64,000 nt of DNA from Chitinophagales bacterium (GCA_015655015.1 JAATFV010000090.1:1-64000); one strand, 5' to 3'; positions 45,855-55,056 are shown, counted from the first letter of the stretch. The notes: generated by a model not told the origin, from the letters alone. Program-made: numbers and translations.

Positions 45855-46539
45855 CTTTTACAAGTCGAACCTTTTTTTGATCTCTTCACAAGTCATTTTC
45901 AACACGTTGTGAAAGAATTGAAAAAAGGTTCATTTTGTTTTAAACCCTTGCTACGCCTTAGTTTTTTTGTATCCCCTCATACATATTCCATTAATTATAA
46001 TTGTTTTACATTTTGCAAAATGTTGCTGGATTTTCTTAAAAGCGAGTTTTTTCAAAACTATTTTACGATCTATTTTACGAATATTTTACGGTTATTTTAC
46101 GCTTTTTCAACTTTGAACCACTTTAATAAGCATTCCCGCCGCCTAGGCCTGACAAAAGCCGTAGTCCGCTACTTTCCCTGCAGCCGAAAAATCTATAAAA
46201 TCCGGAGAGAAAGGCGACAATGGCTAAGAAATGACCAATTTGGTGGATTTTATGATCTATTTTTTCTACTAATTGATTTTCAATTCAGTTACCGAACCCT
46301 TTCGGGATAATAAGGTAATGGCTTTTTATGGCAAATACGTGAAGATGACTGAGTTTGCTAAAGTAAGGAAGGAAGAAAGGGGAGGGAATTAGATAGCACA
46401 CATCACACCATGAGATAATATCTAAATTCTACATAGTTAAAGTCAATTCTTTCTTTACGTATCACGTCTTTCCTAATAGAATTCACCCCCTATTACAAAT
46501 AATTGCTTATCAATATTTTATATATTTTTTCTATATTGT
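45855..46539. other. Non-coding left arm of the accessory island
   Basis: 685 AT-rich bases between tRNA-Gln and the AbiE promoter. It holds the TTTTACG array (46061-46101) and at 45985-46000 a 16-base copy of the AbiE operator core (ATTCCATTAATTATAA, identical to 46549-46564). No reading frame in it has family features. It looks like the arm of an integrated element. Confidence 0.6.
46061..46101. repeat. Array of four phased TTTTACG repeats
   Basis: TTTTACG at 46061, 46073, 46084 and 46095, spaced 12, 11 and 11 bases, about one DNA turn apart. The first pair forms the 20-mer ATTTTACGATCTATTTTACG, which recurs exactly at 48794-48813 on the other side of the AbiE genes. Phased short repeats next to a tRNA and a recombinase gene fit integrase arm-binding sites. 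Confidence 0.8.
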
Positions 46540-46597
46540 GTTATAATAATTCCATTAATTATAACAGTTTTGTTATAATAATTCCTATCTTTATAAC
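46540..46597 (+). promoter_or_regulatory. Duplicated operator of the AbiE operon
   Basis: Two inverted repeats lie 32 bases apart. The first has GTTATAAT (46540-46547) and ATTATAAC (46558-46565); the second has GTTATAA (46572-46578) and TTATAAC (46591-46597). Both begin with the same 14 bases GTTATAATAATTCC. They end 11 bases before the chosen start. AbiEi antitoxins are known to bind paired inverted repeats and repress their own operon, so these are the likely sites. Confidence 0.75.
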
Positions 46598-46607
46598 AAA
46601 AAATAAT

Positions 46608-47225
46608 GTGCGTGGAAGTATTAATGATAAAATCTTTGACTCTCTCAGAGAATTAAAACCGGGAACACTTGTATTTCCTTCCGATTTTCTCCATCTGGGG
46701 AATAATTATGCTGTCAACATGGCTTTATCCCGGTTGGCAAAAGAAGGGCAGATCCAGCGTTTTTCAAAAGGAGTCTATTTCACGCCTAAATCAGACCCTT
46801 TATTAGGCTCCTTGCACCCTTCCCTTGAAGATGTTGCTAAAGCCATTGCAGATAAAGAACAAATTCGAATTCGACCCACAGGTGCTTATGCACTAAATAA
46901 GTTAGGGCTTTCGACACAAGTTCCAATGAAGGTGGTTTATTTAACGAATGGACATCCCCGGAATTTTAAAATAGGTAAAGGAACCATTACTTTCAGGCAA
47001 ACTACACCGAAAGTAATGGCAGTACAAAATGACCTCGTATTTCTGGTTATACAGGCGCTGCAGGAACTGGGGAAAGATGGCGTAACAGAGAAAGTAGTTA
47101 GTCAGCTAACTGAAACGTTGAAGAAAGTGGACGTACAGCAACTCAGAGAAGACGCAAAACTTGCTCCTGTCTGGATTGCCAAAATCTTATATTCAATAGC
47201 CAATAAAATTACTCATAATGATTGA
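46608..47225 (+). CDS. AbiEi-type antitoxin and autorepressor (DUF6088)
   Basis: 205 residues from the GTG at 46608. A longer frame from 46503 would run through the operators, so it was rejected. The N-terminal winged helix is visible (SLRELKPGTLVFPSDFLHLG, MALSRLAKEGQIQRFSKGVYF), followed by the antitoxin domain with IRPTGAYALNKLGLSTQ and VVYLTNGHPRNFKIG. These proteins neutralise the AbiEii nucleotidyltransferase and repress the operon. It overlaps the toxin gene by 8 bases. Confidence 0.85.
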   Translation: MRGSINDKIFDSLRELKPGTLVFPSDFLHLGNNYAVNMALSRLAKEGQIQRFSKGVYFTPKSDPLLGSLHPSLEDVAKAIADKEQIRIRPTGAYALNKLGLSTQVPMKVVYLTNGHPRNFKIGKGTITFRQTTPKVMAVQNDLVFLVIQALQELGKDGVTEKVVSQLTETLKKVDVQQLREDAKLAPVWIAKILYSIANKITHND

Positions 47226-48225
47226 ATGGTTAAGCCTTTCACCTGAAACGCAAAGACAAGTATTAATAGAAGCAGGTGTAGCGACAGGTCTTCAACAAAA
47301 CGCCATTGAAAAAGATTGGTGGGTAACACTCGCCCTGAAAGCCTGTTTTCTAACACAATGGAAAGATAACCTTGTATTTAAAGGAGGTACTTCCCTAAGC
47401 AAGGCTTGGGGATTAATAGAACGATTCTCCGAAGATATCGACCTGGTCATGGACCGGGAAATTCTCGGATTTAAAGGAGAACTCAGCAATACAAAGATTA
47501 AGAAACTCCGTGAAAAGACGGCGGAATTCATGGCTACAACCTTTATGGATTCTCTGTCTATATCTCTTAGTGAAATGCGCGTAGATCCGAAGTTATTCAA
47601 GTTGGCTATCCAACCAGGAGGAGTAGCGGACCGTGACCCACAAATACTGGAACTACATTATCATTCAGTACTTGAAGCCGATGGCTACCTTACCGAGAAA
47701 GTGATTATCGAAATTGGAGCAAGATCGCTAATGGAACCAGCCAGCGACAGAAATATCCATAGTATCATTGGAGCCGTTATGCCCAATCGCCCTTTCTCAG
47801 GCATTCCCTTTACAGTACTTACTGTTGACCCAAAACGTACATTCCTGGAAAAAATATTTCTGCTTCATGAAGAATTTTCCAAACCCCAAGAGAAAATGCG
47901 CCATGAACGAATGTCCAGACATCTCTACGACCTGGAAAAACTAATGGATACTGAATTTGGGATAACAGCCATTAAAGATCCCGAACTGTATAACCTGATT
48001 GTTCAGCATAGAGCGAAATATACAGCTATAAGGGGGCTTGATTATAAAAATCATGCTCCGGAGATTATTAACTTTGTGCCACCGACTGAAGTCTTGGCAC
48101 AGTGGGAACGAGACTATGAACTTATGCAGCGGTCCATGATCTATGGGAAGTCTCTCAGCTTTACTGCACTAATGAACCGATTAGAAGAATTGAAACAGCG
48201 ATTTAGAAATCGAAATAAGCAATAA
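47218..48225 (+). CDS. AbiEii-type nucleotidyltransferase toxin
   Basis: 335 residues. The nucleotidyltransferase motif GGTSLSKAWG begins at G56, with D73 and D75 in FSEDIDLVM; the aspartates are the expected metal ligands. The later LEKIFLLHEEF, SRHLYDLEKLM and YNLIVQHRAKY are typical of the AbiEii family. These toxins add nucleotides to tRNA or related targets and stop growth on phage infection. All key residues are present, so it looks active. The gene is coupled to the antitoxin by an 8-base overlap. Confidence 0.88.
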   Translation: MIEWLSLSPETQRQVLIEAGVATGLQQNAIEKDWWVTLALKACFLTQWKDNLVFKGGTSLSKAWGLIERFSEDIDLVMDREILGFKGELSNTKIKKLREKTAEFMATTFMDSLSISLSEMRVDPKLFKLAIQPGGVADRDPQILELHYHSVLEADGYLTEKVIIEIGARSLMEPASDRNIHSIIGAVMPNRPFSGIPFTVLTVDPKRTFLEKIFLLHEEFSKPQEKMRHERMSRHLYDLEKLMDTEFGITAIKDPELYNLIVQHRAKYTAIRGLDYKNHAPEIINFVPPTEVLAQWERDYELMQRSMIYGKSLSFTALMNRLEELKQRFRNRNKQ

Positions 48226-48242
48226 TAGAAAAGTGACATAAA

Positions 48243-48761
48243 ATGAATACACCCATTGACCCTTATCTGGCCGATCAATTTGGAACATTAAATGTTCCGG
48301 AAGACTCGCAGGAAAAATATACCATGGCCAGAACCCTACTAGGATATTCGTTGGTTAACGAGTTAGATTATTGGCTGGAGGCAGCCAAGGACAAAATGGA
48401 AAACCCTTTGCCAACTGCCCCCTATATTCGTGATAATGCCTTTAGCCGAAAAGATCGCTATTTTCGGGACGCCTTCGCCAACATGGATCCTGCTTCCAAA
48501 AAAGTAGCCATGCAACTACTGCAGACCACCATAACTGGTATCCTTTTCGGCGTACTCACCAATTTCGACCAATTCGATTTCGGAGAGCTATCAATCTCGC
48601 TTCTGCCGAAATCCAGCCAATCAAGTCCCATCGAAATCACTTCGCCGACCGAAGAGTTACATGACGAATTATCCTATTGGATACACTCATTCAGTAAATT
48701 CAGAGAAGAATTGGTCATAAGAGAAGAAGGCTCTTTGGGAACGTCTTATCGCTTGCTTTAA
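48243..48761 (+). CDS. Third gene of the AbiE operon, unrecognised
   Basis: 172 residues, 17 bases after the toxin gene on the same strand. It is soluble, with no signal or membrane segment. The N-terminal half is helical (QEKYTMARTLLGYSLVNELDYWLE), then TITGILFGVLTNFDQFDFG, ELSISLLPKSSQSSPIE, and a helical end. I know no family that fits. The stretch near residues 107-133 recurs in a decayed copy at 59098-59205, where it is fused to abiEi sequence. Two operons with the same neighbour suggest it is a real component of this system. Confidence 0.7.
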   Translation: MNTPIDPYLADQFGTLNVPEDSQEKYTMARTLLGYSLVNELDYWLEAAKDKMENPLPTAPYIRDNAFSRKDRYFRDAFANMDPASKKVAMQLLQTTITGILFGVLTNFDQFDFGELSISLLPKSSQSSPIEITSPTEELHDELSYWIHSFSKFREELVIREEGSLGTSYRLL

Positions 48762-48794
48762 TCCTATTCACCACTTTTCCCACCACTTTTCTCA

Positions 48795-49021
48795 TTTTAC
48801 GATCTATTTTACGGTTTTAATATAACTTATTGATTTATAAGGGCAATTGGAATGTCTTTCGGGAAACAAAAAGGGTATTTTCGCGGTACTCAAAAACACT
48901 CAACGAACAATAAAACCCGCTGCAGTATTGATCTGTAGCGGGTTTTTTCATTTTTACACCCTTCCCCATTTTCCGCTCAAATCCGCCCATTTCCGCCAAT
49001 TGTTTTACGGTTTGTTTTACG
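48795..49021. repeat. Further paired TTTTACG repeats before the recombinase gene
   Basis: Pairs at 48795/48807 and 49003/49015, each pair spaced exactly 12 bases and in the same orientation as the array at 46061-46101. The first pair lies within a 20-base exact copy of 46060-46079. The second pair is just upstream of the recombinase pseudogene. Confidence 0.75.
48914..48948 (+). terminator. Rho-independent terminator
   Basis: AACCCGCTGCAG pairs with CTGTAGCGGGTT (one mismatch), loop TATTGAT, followed by TTTTTTC. It lies about 150 bases after the third AbiE-operon gene and probably ends that transcript. Confidence 0.8.
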
Positions 49022-49068
49022 GTTTTTGGCTTTTATTGCTTATATCTGACTAAATAAAGGAGGTTTTT

Positions 49069-49951
49069 ATGTTCCTTCCAACTTATGAATCGGTCCATAA
49101 TTGGCGCAGAGAGCCCAATAAAAAGAAACGTTATAAGGTACACATTCGTATCACCATTGATCGAGACAGTCGCTATCATGAAATTACCGTTCCCATGAAG
49201 GTCCACGACGATGAGTGGAGCGGCAAACACTCCGCTTGGGTTAAGCCTGCTCACCCCTATGCTTTTGATATCAATTGATATCAATAACCGTATTACCGAT
49301 ACGCTGAGCATGCTCAACGAATTAAACAAGCGGTACTACAATGCTAAAAAATCACTCAGCTTTAAGCTGGTTTTTGCCGAGCTAAAGAAGGATTTTAACC
49401 CCGCAATATTTAACGACTACTTTGAAGCAGCTTGCAAAAACCCGAAGGAAAAACTGGAACCTGGCACCCACGGACGGTATCATGCAGCCTTGCAGGCGCT
49501 GAGCAGATTCAACCCCAAGATTCATTTTTACGAACTGGATGAGGCCCTCTTTATGGATGTAAAAAAGCACCTGCAGGTCACCGAAAATTTAAAGGCGTCT
49601 AGGGTAAGGGGGTATTTCAATGCTTATGCTCAAGTGATGTATTGGGCCCGTCTGGATCATTACATCTCCAAAGAGCACCAGGAATCAGTACTCAGTGAGA
49701 TCAGCATTAAGGTTGGTGAGCCTGTTCCTGATTCTCTGAGCGAGGAAGAAATACTGCAATGGAAGCATGCAGATTGCACCGGCAAATACAAGACTCAGAT
49801 CTTTATCCGGTACCTGGGTAATACACCGGTGATCTCTAAAATGAGTGGCCACAAAAAAGGAGAGACCCTCTCTGCATACTACAATGTTAACATCCGGGAA
49901 GTTGCCGAAGCTACCAAAGGGATTGACTTTAAGGAAATGCTCGGGATTTAG
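49069..49951 (+). pseudogene. Broken tyrosine recombinase/integrase
   Basis: Two frames make one gene. The first (ATG 49069) gives the N-terminal arm-binding domain: YKVHIRITIDRDSRYHEITV. At 49263-49282 the 10-mer TGATATCAAT is repeated in tandem; removing one copy restores AYAFDINNRITDTLSMLNEL-type reading into the second frame. The core-binding domain follows (FNDYFEAACKNPKEKLEPGT). The catalytic domain is also damaged: after ILQWKHADCTGKY the sequence jumps to IFIRYLGNTPVISKMSGH, so the segment with the first catalytic Arg, the Lys and the HxxR box is missing. The end (SGHKKGETLSAYYNV) keeps the last His/Trp-type box and the tyrosine. It cannot be active. Confidence 0.85.
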
Positions 49952-50331
49952 GTTATTACTACCCCGTTGCTTCCATTACATTAAGCAAAGAATTTACGGC
50001 GTCATTTGGTGACCAGTCATCCTTAGGAGGATAATCGCTGTTTGGGGCAGCCCCCTCCAACAGATAGGTGCCGGCGCCCTGCAGCGGGTACTTGCGTAAC
50101 CTATTGGGGCTTGATATCTGAGACCTAACGCTATGGCACCCGGATCGCGGCCGCCTACATAAAAACATATAGGGCTCCAAGTTATTTAACAGAATCATTG
50201 AATCTGTTCCATAATTTTGTATCGTCTGCAATTTCTACGACAAAAAAGAAAATAGTCCCGCGCAACAGGTGTGAATGCTGGCATATCATGTAGTTGCCGT
50301 ATACTATTATTTTCGTCTTTCGATTTCATGG
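49952..50331. other. Junction region between recombinase remnant and oxidoreductase cluster
   Basis: 380 bases with no gene I can support. A 90-codon minus frame (49959-50231) has no family features. I see no copy of the tRNA-Gln 3' end here, so the right boundary of the island is not identified. Confidence 0.4.
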
Positions 50332-51141
50332 TCAGGAACCTTGTAACTGGATAGGATTATAACCAAATTGTTTTTTAAAGGCAAAGGAGAAATGAGACAG
50401 GTTCTCAAAACCTGTATTGAGATAGACATCTGACGGTTTTTTCTTTTTTACCGCAATTTGATAATGTGCGAGCTCTAACCTTTTTGAGGTCAGCCATCTT
50501 CCGGGAGAGGCATTGAATATCGTTTTAAAATCCTTTTTAAAAGTAGTCAGGCTCCGTCCGGTCAGGTAAGCAAATTTTTCCAGAGGAAGGTTGTACATAA
50601 AGTGCTGATCCATATAATCCGCCAGGTCAATTTTACCCGGCTCCTGGAATGAGCCCAGAACACGGCTTGCTGGCTTATCGATGTTATAAATGACCGTCAA
50701 TGCCTCCTGTATCTTCACTGCTGCAATATCGGCCGGCAGTTCTTCATGCATATCAAAATATGGCAGTAGTGAATTGAACAAGCTTTCCAGCAATGGGTGT
50801 GAAGCGATGGCGCGGTGTTTGGTAACATACTCCGGCCATGCCACAACCGGGTGTACAGCGTAAAATTTCCGGAGCAATTCTTCCGGAAAAAGTACAGAAA
50901 CTGATTTAAAAGGTGTGTTGTCAATTGGTAATTTAGCCATTCGACCAAGTTGGTTACGCGGTATCAATACCGTATCTCCGGGATGAAAGGTCAGGGCGCT
51001 ATTGCTATAGGAAATTTCCATGACACCCGAAAAAATATGTACCAGGGCATGTTGGGAAAGTATTACCTCCCGGCTGTAATGCGCGTCCTTTTTACAGGAT
51101 AAAAAAACACTTCCTTTACTTGCTGCTCCCGGGTAGTCCAT
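50332..51141 (-). CDS. AraC-family transcriptional regulator
   Basis: 269 residues. The N-terminal cupin-like sensor domain has ALVHIFSGVMEISYSNSALTFHPGDTVLIP. The C-terminal AraC domain has two helix-turn-helices: FAYLTGRSLTTFKKDFKTIF and DVYLNTGFENLSHFSFAFKKQFG with the final YNP. It is 24 bases after the aldo/keto reductase gene on the same strand and probably regulates the oxidoreductase operon it ends. Confidence 0.92.
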   Translation of the reverse strand: MDYPGAASKGSVFLSCKKDAHYSREVILSQHALVHIFSGVMEISYSNSALTFHPGDTVLIPRNQLGRMAKLPIDNTPFKSVSVLFPEELLRKFYAVHPVVAWPEYVTKHRAIASHPLLESLFNSLLPYFDMHEELPADIAAVKIQEALTVIYNIDKPASRVLGSFQEPGKIDLADYMDQHFMYNLPLEKFAYLTGRSLTTFKKDFKTIFNASPGRWLTSKRLELAHYQIAVKKKKPSDVYLNTGFENLSHFSFAFKKQFGYNPIQLQGS

Positions 51142-51165
51142 TTGGTAAAATTACAAAAATTAATA

Positions 51166-52251
51166 CTAATACTTTCCCGGCTCTATTTGCTGCGTGAGCG
51201 GCAAGGCATCCGGTTTCACGCCGTTAATCCCGATGCCACCGTGCAGAAACGTTTTTGAATAGGTGCTGTATTTATTTACAAAGGTAGGCGGCGGCGCAGA
51301 GAGCGCGTCCATCGCTGCAATTTCACCGGAGCTGAGGCGAACGTCCAGGGCAGCCAGGTTGGCTTCCAGTTGCTCCACTTTTCGTACCCCGATAATAGTC
51401 GAACTAACATTAGGCTTGCTCATCACCCAGGCCAGCGCAACAGTAGCAACTGTGGTGTTATGCGTTTGCGCAATGATGTTTAGCTGATCAAGGATCGCCA
51501 GCTCTTTTTCGCCCAGTTTCGCGCCTCCGGCTCCATTGTCCACCATCCGGCTATCGGGCACCTTGCCCTGATTGTTCCTGTTGTATTTGCCGCTCAGGAT
51601 GCCGCCTTTTAAGGGCGACCAGGGCGTGATGCCCAGTCCCAGTTCTGCCGCCATTGGCGCCAGCTCATCCTCAATGGTCCTTTCCAACAGGGAATATTCG
51701 ATCTGCAGGCCAACAAAAGGTGTCCAGTCTTTTAAAAGCGCGGTTGTTTGCGCCTGTGCTATTTTCCAGGCGGGGGCATAGCTGATGCCAATATAGCGCA
51801 CCTTGCCGCTGGTCACCAGGTTGTCCAGCGTACGCAGGATCTCTTCAAACGGGGTATTCCAGTACCACTGATGTATCCAGTACACGTCAATATAGCCGGT
51901 CTGTAAGCGGCGTAAGGACTGGTGGCAGTTTTCCATAATGGACTTAGCGCCCGTGCCGCCGCCATTGGGGTTGCCCGGATAAATATTGGCGGCAAACTTG
52001 GTACCGATCACCATGCCATTACGCCGGGCTGAATGCCGGCCAACGGTATCACCAATGATCTTTTCCGAATGCCCATTGGTATAAACGTTGGCGGTATCAA
52101 TAAAATTCCCCCCGGCCTCCATAAACCGGTTGATTATCTTTTCCGATTCAGCAGCAGTAGCTCCCCAGCCCCAGTCATCACCTAATGTCATACCGCCCAG
52201 GCAAAGGGGGCTTACTTTCAACCCCGATCTGCCTAATGTTTTGTAGTTCAT
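51166..52251 (-). CDS. Aldo/keto reductase
   Basis: 361 residues from the ATG at 52251. YKTLGRSGLKVSPLCLGGMTLG opens the barrel, then FIDTANVYTNGHSE with catalytic Asp and Tyr, GTKFAANIYPGNPNGGG with the Lys, and IDVYWIHQWYWNTP with the His. It reduces aldehydes or ketones with NADPH in the cytoplasm. The upstream SDR gene's stop lies only 10 bases before it. Confidence 0.92.
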   Translation of the reverse strand: MNYKTLGRSGLKVSPLCLGGMTLGDDWGWGATAAESEKIINRFMEAGGNFIDTANVYTNGHSEKIIGDTVGRHSARRNGMVIGTKFAANIYPGNPNGGGTGAKSIMENCHQSLRRLQTGYIDVYWIHQWYWNTPFEEILRTLDNLVTSGKVRYIGISYAPAWKIAQAQTTALLKDWTPFVGLQIEYSLLERTIEDELAPMAAELGLGITPWSPLKGGILSGKYNRNNQGKVPDSRMVDNGAGGAKLGEKELAILDQLNIIAQTHNTTVATVALAWVMSKPNVSSTIIGVRKVEQLEANLAALDVRLSSGEIAAMDALSAPPPTFVNKYSTYSKTFLHGGIGINGVKPDALPLTQQIEPGKY

Positions 52252-52261
52252 AATCGCTGTA

Positions 52262-53269
52262 TTAAATATCAAAAGTAGTTGCTGTCATCTGCTCGCTCAT
52301 CATCCACAATCTTTTTGCGCTTTCCGGATCAATTGCATACGGCATTACACCATGGAGGTTAAGCGAATTTCTGTTAGTGTTGTCATTCCCGTTCTCATCT
52401 ATGGTGGCCACCTCGTTGTTCTCACAGTAAACTCCGCCAATGTTGTCAAGTTTGGGACTAGTAGCGCACCATACAATGGTGGATGCTCCCTGCGGGATGG
52501 TTTTTAATCCTTTTGCTGCATCGTAAATCGTATGGCCGTCTTTATCATAAATGCCCAGTTCCATCAATTTTTCCTTAGACAGTAATCTTTTCATATCGGT
52601 ATCAACAATAGCCCCCGGATGAAGTGTAAATGAACGTACGCCAAAAGCCTTCCCGCGTATGTCCAGTTCACGGGTAAATAAAATATTGGCCGTTTTGGAT
52701 TGGCCATAGCCCAGCAACGTTTCATATTCGCGGTGTTCAAAATTAGGGTCTTCAAAATGAAAGGGCGAGTAATGATGCCCCCAGGACGATACATTGATTA
52801 CCCGTGCGCCGCCTGCATTCCTGAGTGCCGGCCAGAGCCTTGCTGTGAGCTGAAAATGCCCCAAATGATTGGTGGAGAATTGCGATTCATTTCCGCGGCT
52901 GTCCCTGATGAGGGGTGACCACATAATGCCCGCATTATTGATCAGCAGATGCAGCGGTTGGCCAGCCGCCAGGAATTTACCGGCAAAATCGTTGATGGAG
53001 ACTGGGTCCATCAGATCCATTTCTTCAATGGTTACGTTTCCAATGCCTTGTAAATTAGCAATGGCTTTTGCCTTATCGCGAACGGGAACGATCACGGTGG
53101 CGCCTGCCTTCACAAAAGTCTTCACTGTTTCAAGCCCCAGGCCTGCGTAGCCACCTGTTACAATAGCTGTTTTACCATTTAGGTCAATTCCTTTGATCAC
53201 CTCATCTGTGGTGGACCCGGCATCGAACCCCGAACCAATAGGTTGTTGTATATTTTCTATAGATTGCAT
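52262..53269 (-). CDS. Short-chain dehydrogenase/reductase, oxidoreductase type
   Basis: 335 residues. Rossmann motif TGGYAGLG at about residues 37-44, LINNAGIMWSPL, and the catalytic YGQSKTAN. The longer C-terminal part with YDAAKGLKTIPQGASTIVW is typical of WW-domain oxidoreductase/retinol dehydrogenase-like bacterial SDRs. It uses NAD(P)H; the substrate is unknown. It is the second gene of the oxidoreductase operon. Confidence 0.92.
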   Translation of the reverse strand: MQSIENIQQPIGSGFDAGSTTDEVIKGIDLNGKTAIVTGGYAGLGLETVKTFVKAGATVIVPVRDKAKAIANLQGIGNVTIEEMDLMDPVSINDFAGKFLAAGQPLHLLINNAGIMWSPLIRDSRGNESQFSTNHLGHFQLTARLWPALRNAGGARVINVSSWGHHYSPFHFEDPNFEHREYETLLGYGQSKTANILFTRELDIRGKAFGVRSFTLHPGAIVDTDMKRLLSKEKLMELGIYDKDGHTIYDAAKGLKTIPQGASTIVWCATSPKLDNIGGVYCENNEVATIDENGNDNTNRNSLNLHGVMPYAIDPESAKRLWMMSEQMTATTFDI

Positions 53270-53313
53270 ATTGATTTTTTTTACAAAGATGGACGGTTAG
53301 CTATGTTAGGTGG

Positions 53314-54084
53314 TTAAATCGCAATGCCGCCGCTAACGTGAATAACCTGGCCGGTTACCCAACGCATTTTTGCGGCAAGTGCGAGTACTACGTCGGCTAT
53401 GTCGTCAGGCTTGCCAATGCGTCCCAGCGGTGTCATCCCGATAATAGCCTGGCGCATCTGCTCGCCATTGGGGCTGTTTTCAAGATCGGATTTAAACATT
53501 TCTGTTTCTGTCGGTCCGGGTGCTATTGCATTTACCGTGATGCCCTGATTGCCAAGTTCCCTTGCCAGTACTTTTGTTACAGCTTCCAGGCCCGCTTTAG
53601 TTGCTGTATAGACACTATAACCCGCCGCATGATTATTGGTCACAGCGCTGGACAAGTTGATAAGGGAACCGCCCGGACGTATTTTTTTTGCCGCTTGCCG
53701 GTTTACAAGAAGGCTGCCTCGGAGGTTGGTAGTAATCATACTGTCAATCTCTGTTATAGTAAGTTCTGTAAGCGGCTTGGCTGTGAGCACGGCTGCAGCA
53801 TGGACTACTACATCTACGCCGCCAAATGCTTTTTCAGCAGTGTCAAAAAGCATAGTAACGGCCGCTTCATCGGCTATATCGGCACTTACGGCAATTGCTT
53901 TTCCAGCAGCTTCTCTTATCCTGGCTACTGCCGCCTCAGCATTAGGGGTTCCATTTTGATAACTGATAATAACCTGGTAATGCTCGGCAGCAAGGCTCTC
54001 TGCAATGCAACGTCCGATGCCTCGTGAACCGCCGGTTATAATGGCGACCGGATGATTTATGTGGCCCTGGGTAGTAATACTCAT
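53314..54084 (-). CDS. Short-chain dehydrogenase/reductase, FabG-like
   Basis: 256 residues from the ATG at 54084. TGGSRGIG at the N-terminus, NLSSAVTNNHAAGYSVYTATKAG with the catalytic Ser, Tyr and Lys, and the final GRIGKPDDIADVVLALAA and VTGQVIHVSGG. This is a classical 3-oxoacyl-ACP reductase-like SDR. It is probably the first gene of the operon with the second SDR, the aldo/keto reductase and the AraC regulator. Confidence 0.92.
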   Translation of the reverse strand: MSITTQGHINHPVAIITGGSRGIGRCIAESLAAEHYQVIISYQNGTPNAEAAVARIREAAGKAIAVSADIADEAAVTMLFDTAEKAFGGVDVVVHAAAVLTAKPLTELTITEIDSMITTNLRGSLLVNRQAAKKIRPGGSLINLSSAVTNNHAAGYSVYTATKAGLEAVTKVLARELGNQGITVNAIAPGPTETEMFKSDLENSPNGEQMRQAIIGMTPLGRIGKPDDIADVVLALAAKMRWVTGQVIHVSGGIAI

Positions 54085-54173
54085 AATTTTGTTTTTATTA
54101 AACACAAAGTTAAGGTGGTCAACCAAGGTCTATTTTGTTCAAAAGGCGTATTTTGTTTGTTTAAAAGGCGCGG

Positions 54174-54300
54174 TTATTTTACCAGGCCGAGGTCGATCAG
54201 GCTTTGCGCAGTGGCCAATACAGCCTCCTCATTTGTTCGCGGCTGCCAGCCCAGCAAACGTTTTGACTTTTCGTTGGTTGCACCCTTGACCGACCCCAGA
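54174..54300 (-). pseudogene. C-terminal stub of an NAD-dependent epimerase/dehydratase
   Basis: The minus strand reads GSVKGATNEKSKRLLGWQPR, then TNEEAVLATAQSLIDLGLVK and a stop at 54174. This is the usual C-terminal end of extended SDR/epimerase proteins (KRLLGWQPR). The homology ends at about 54300, where mobile-element sequence begins, so the rest of the gene was lost. Confidence 0.65.
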
Positions 54301-54461
54301 TGTGGTACAATGAGTCGTACCTGAGGGTTGTCTTGTCCTGAAATAAATTGTCACCAAACTATTAACAATGCAGGAAAAGAAAAAACATCGACCCAGTCCT
54401 TTGAGTAAGAATCCACATGTTAGTCGAAGCGAAAGTGAGATAAAGCGGATTATCGCAGAGA

Positions 54462-54934
54462 TTGCATCCGGATGCATACGTATACGGTCACTATTGCCAT
54501 CATTTAAGCCAGTACCTGAAGAAAAGGGATCTATCGATGCACCTGGAATACCAGGCGGGCGATATGATCATGGTTGATTTTGCCGGCAGAAAGCAACATT
54601 ATGTGAATACCTCTACCGGTGAGCAGATCTCCTGCCATGTTTTTTTGCTATACTGCCCTTCAGTGGACTTATTTTTTGCCTGGCAGTTCGGTCACAGCGG
54701 ACCGCAGATTTTATCACCTGTATGAACAAGATGCTCCTGTATTATGGCGGCACACCGGCTACCATTCTTTGCGACAACCTAAAGACAGCCGTTACCCGCC
54801 CTGATCGGCTCGAACCTTCCTTTACCGATATGTGCCATCAGGTAATAGAATGTAACATGTCGTGTCATTTTGTTTGCACAACAAAAATGCACCGATTGGA
54901 AGGGGATTCCTTTAGAATCGTATTTAGACGCTGA
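54462..54934 (+). pseudogene. Decayed IS21-type transposase (istA)
   Basis: Frame one (54462-54725) contains LEYQAGDMIMVDFAGRK, the catalytic-domain start of IstA with its first Asp. The second frame gives KMLLYYGGTPATILCDNLKTAV, the second catalytic block, then DRLEPSFTDMCHQ. They join by a shift in the T7 run at 54640-54646. The N-terminal helix-turn-helix, the C-terminal part and the istB gene are missing. The 54303-54461 stretch upstream and the remainder to 54934 carry no intact gene. Confidence 0.7.
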
Positions 54935-55056
54935 TAAAATATCACAGAAAAGATTGATCTACAGGGAGTATCCGATAAAACAAAACCAAGGTGAGGGCGG
55001 GGAGTGAGCTTTCATTATTTAAAAGATCTTTTAACTCGATCATCTAGCTAATCAAA

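Noticed and set aside
45783..46310. Plus-strand frame across the tRNA and the TTTTACG array
   Set aside because: It begins inside the tRNA gene and has no protein family features.
49959..50231. Minus-strand frame of 90 codons after the recombinase remnant
   Set aside because: No family features, no good ribosome-binding site, and it lies in a junction region.
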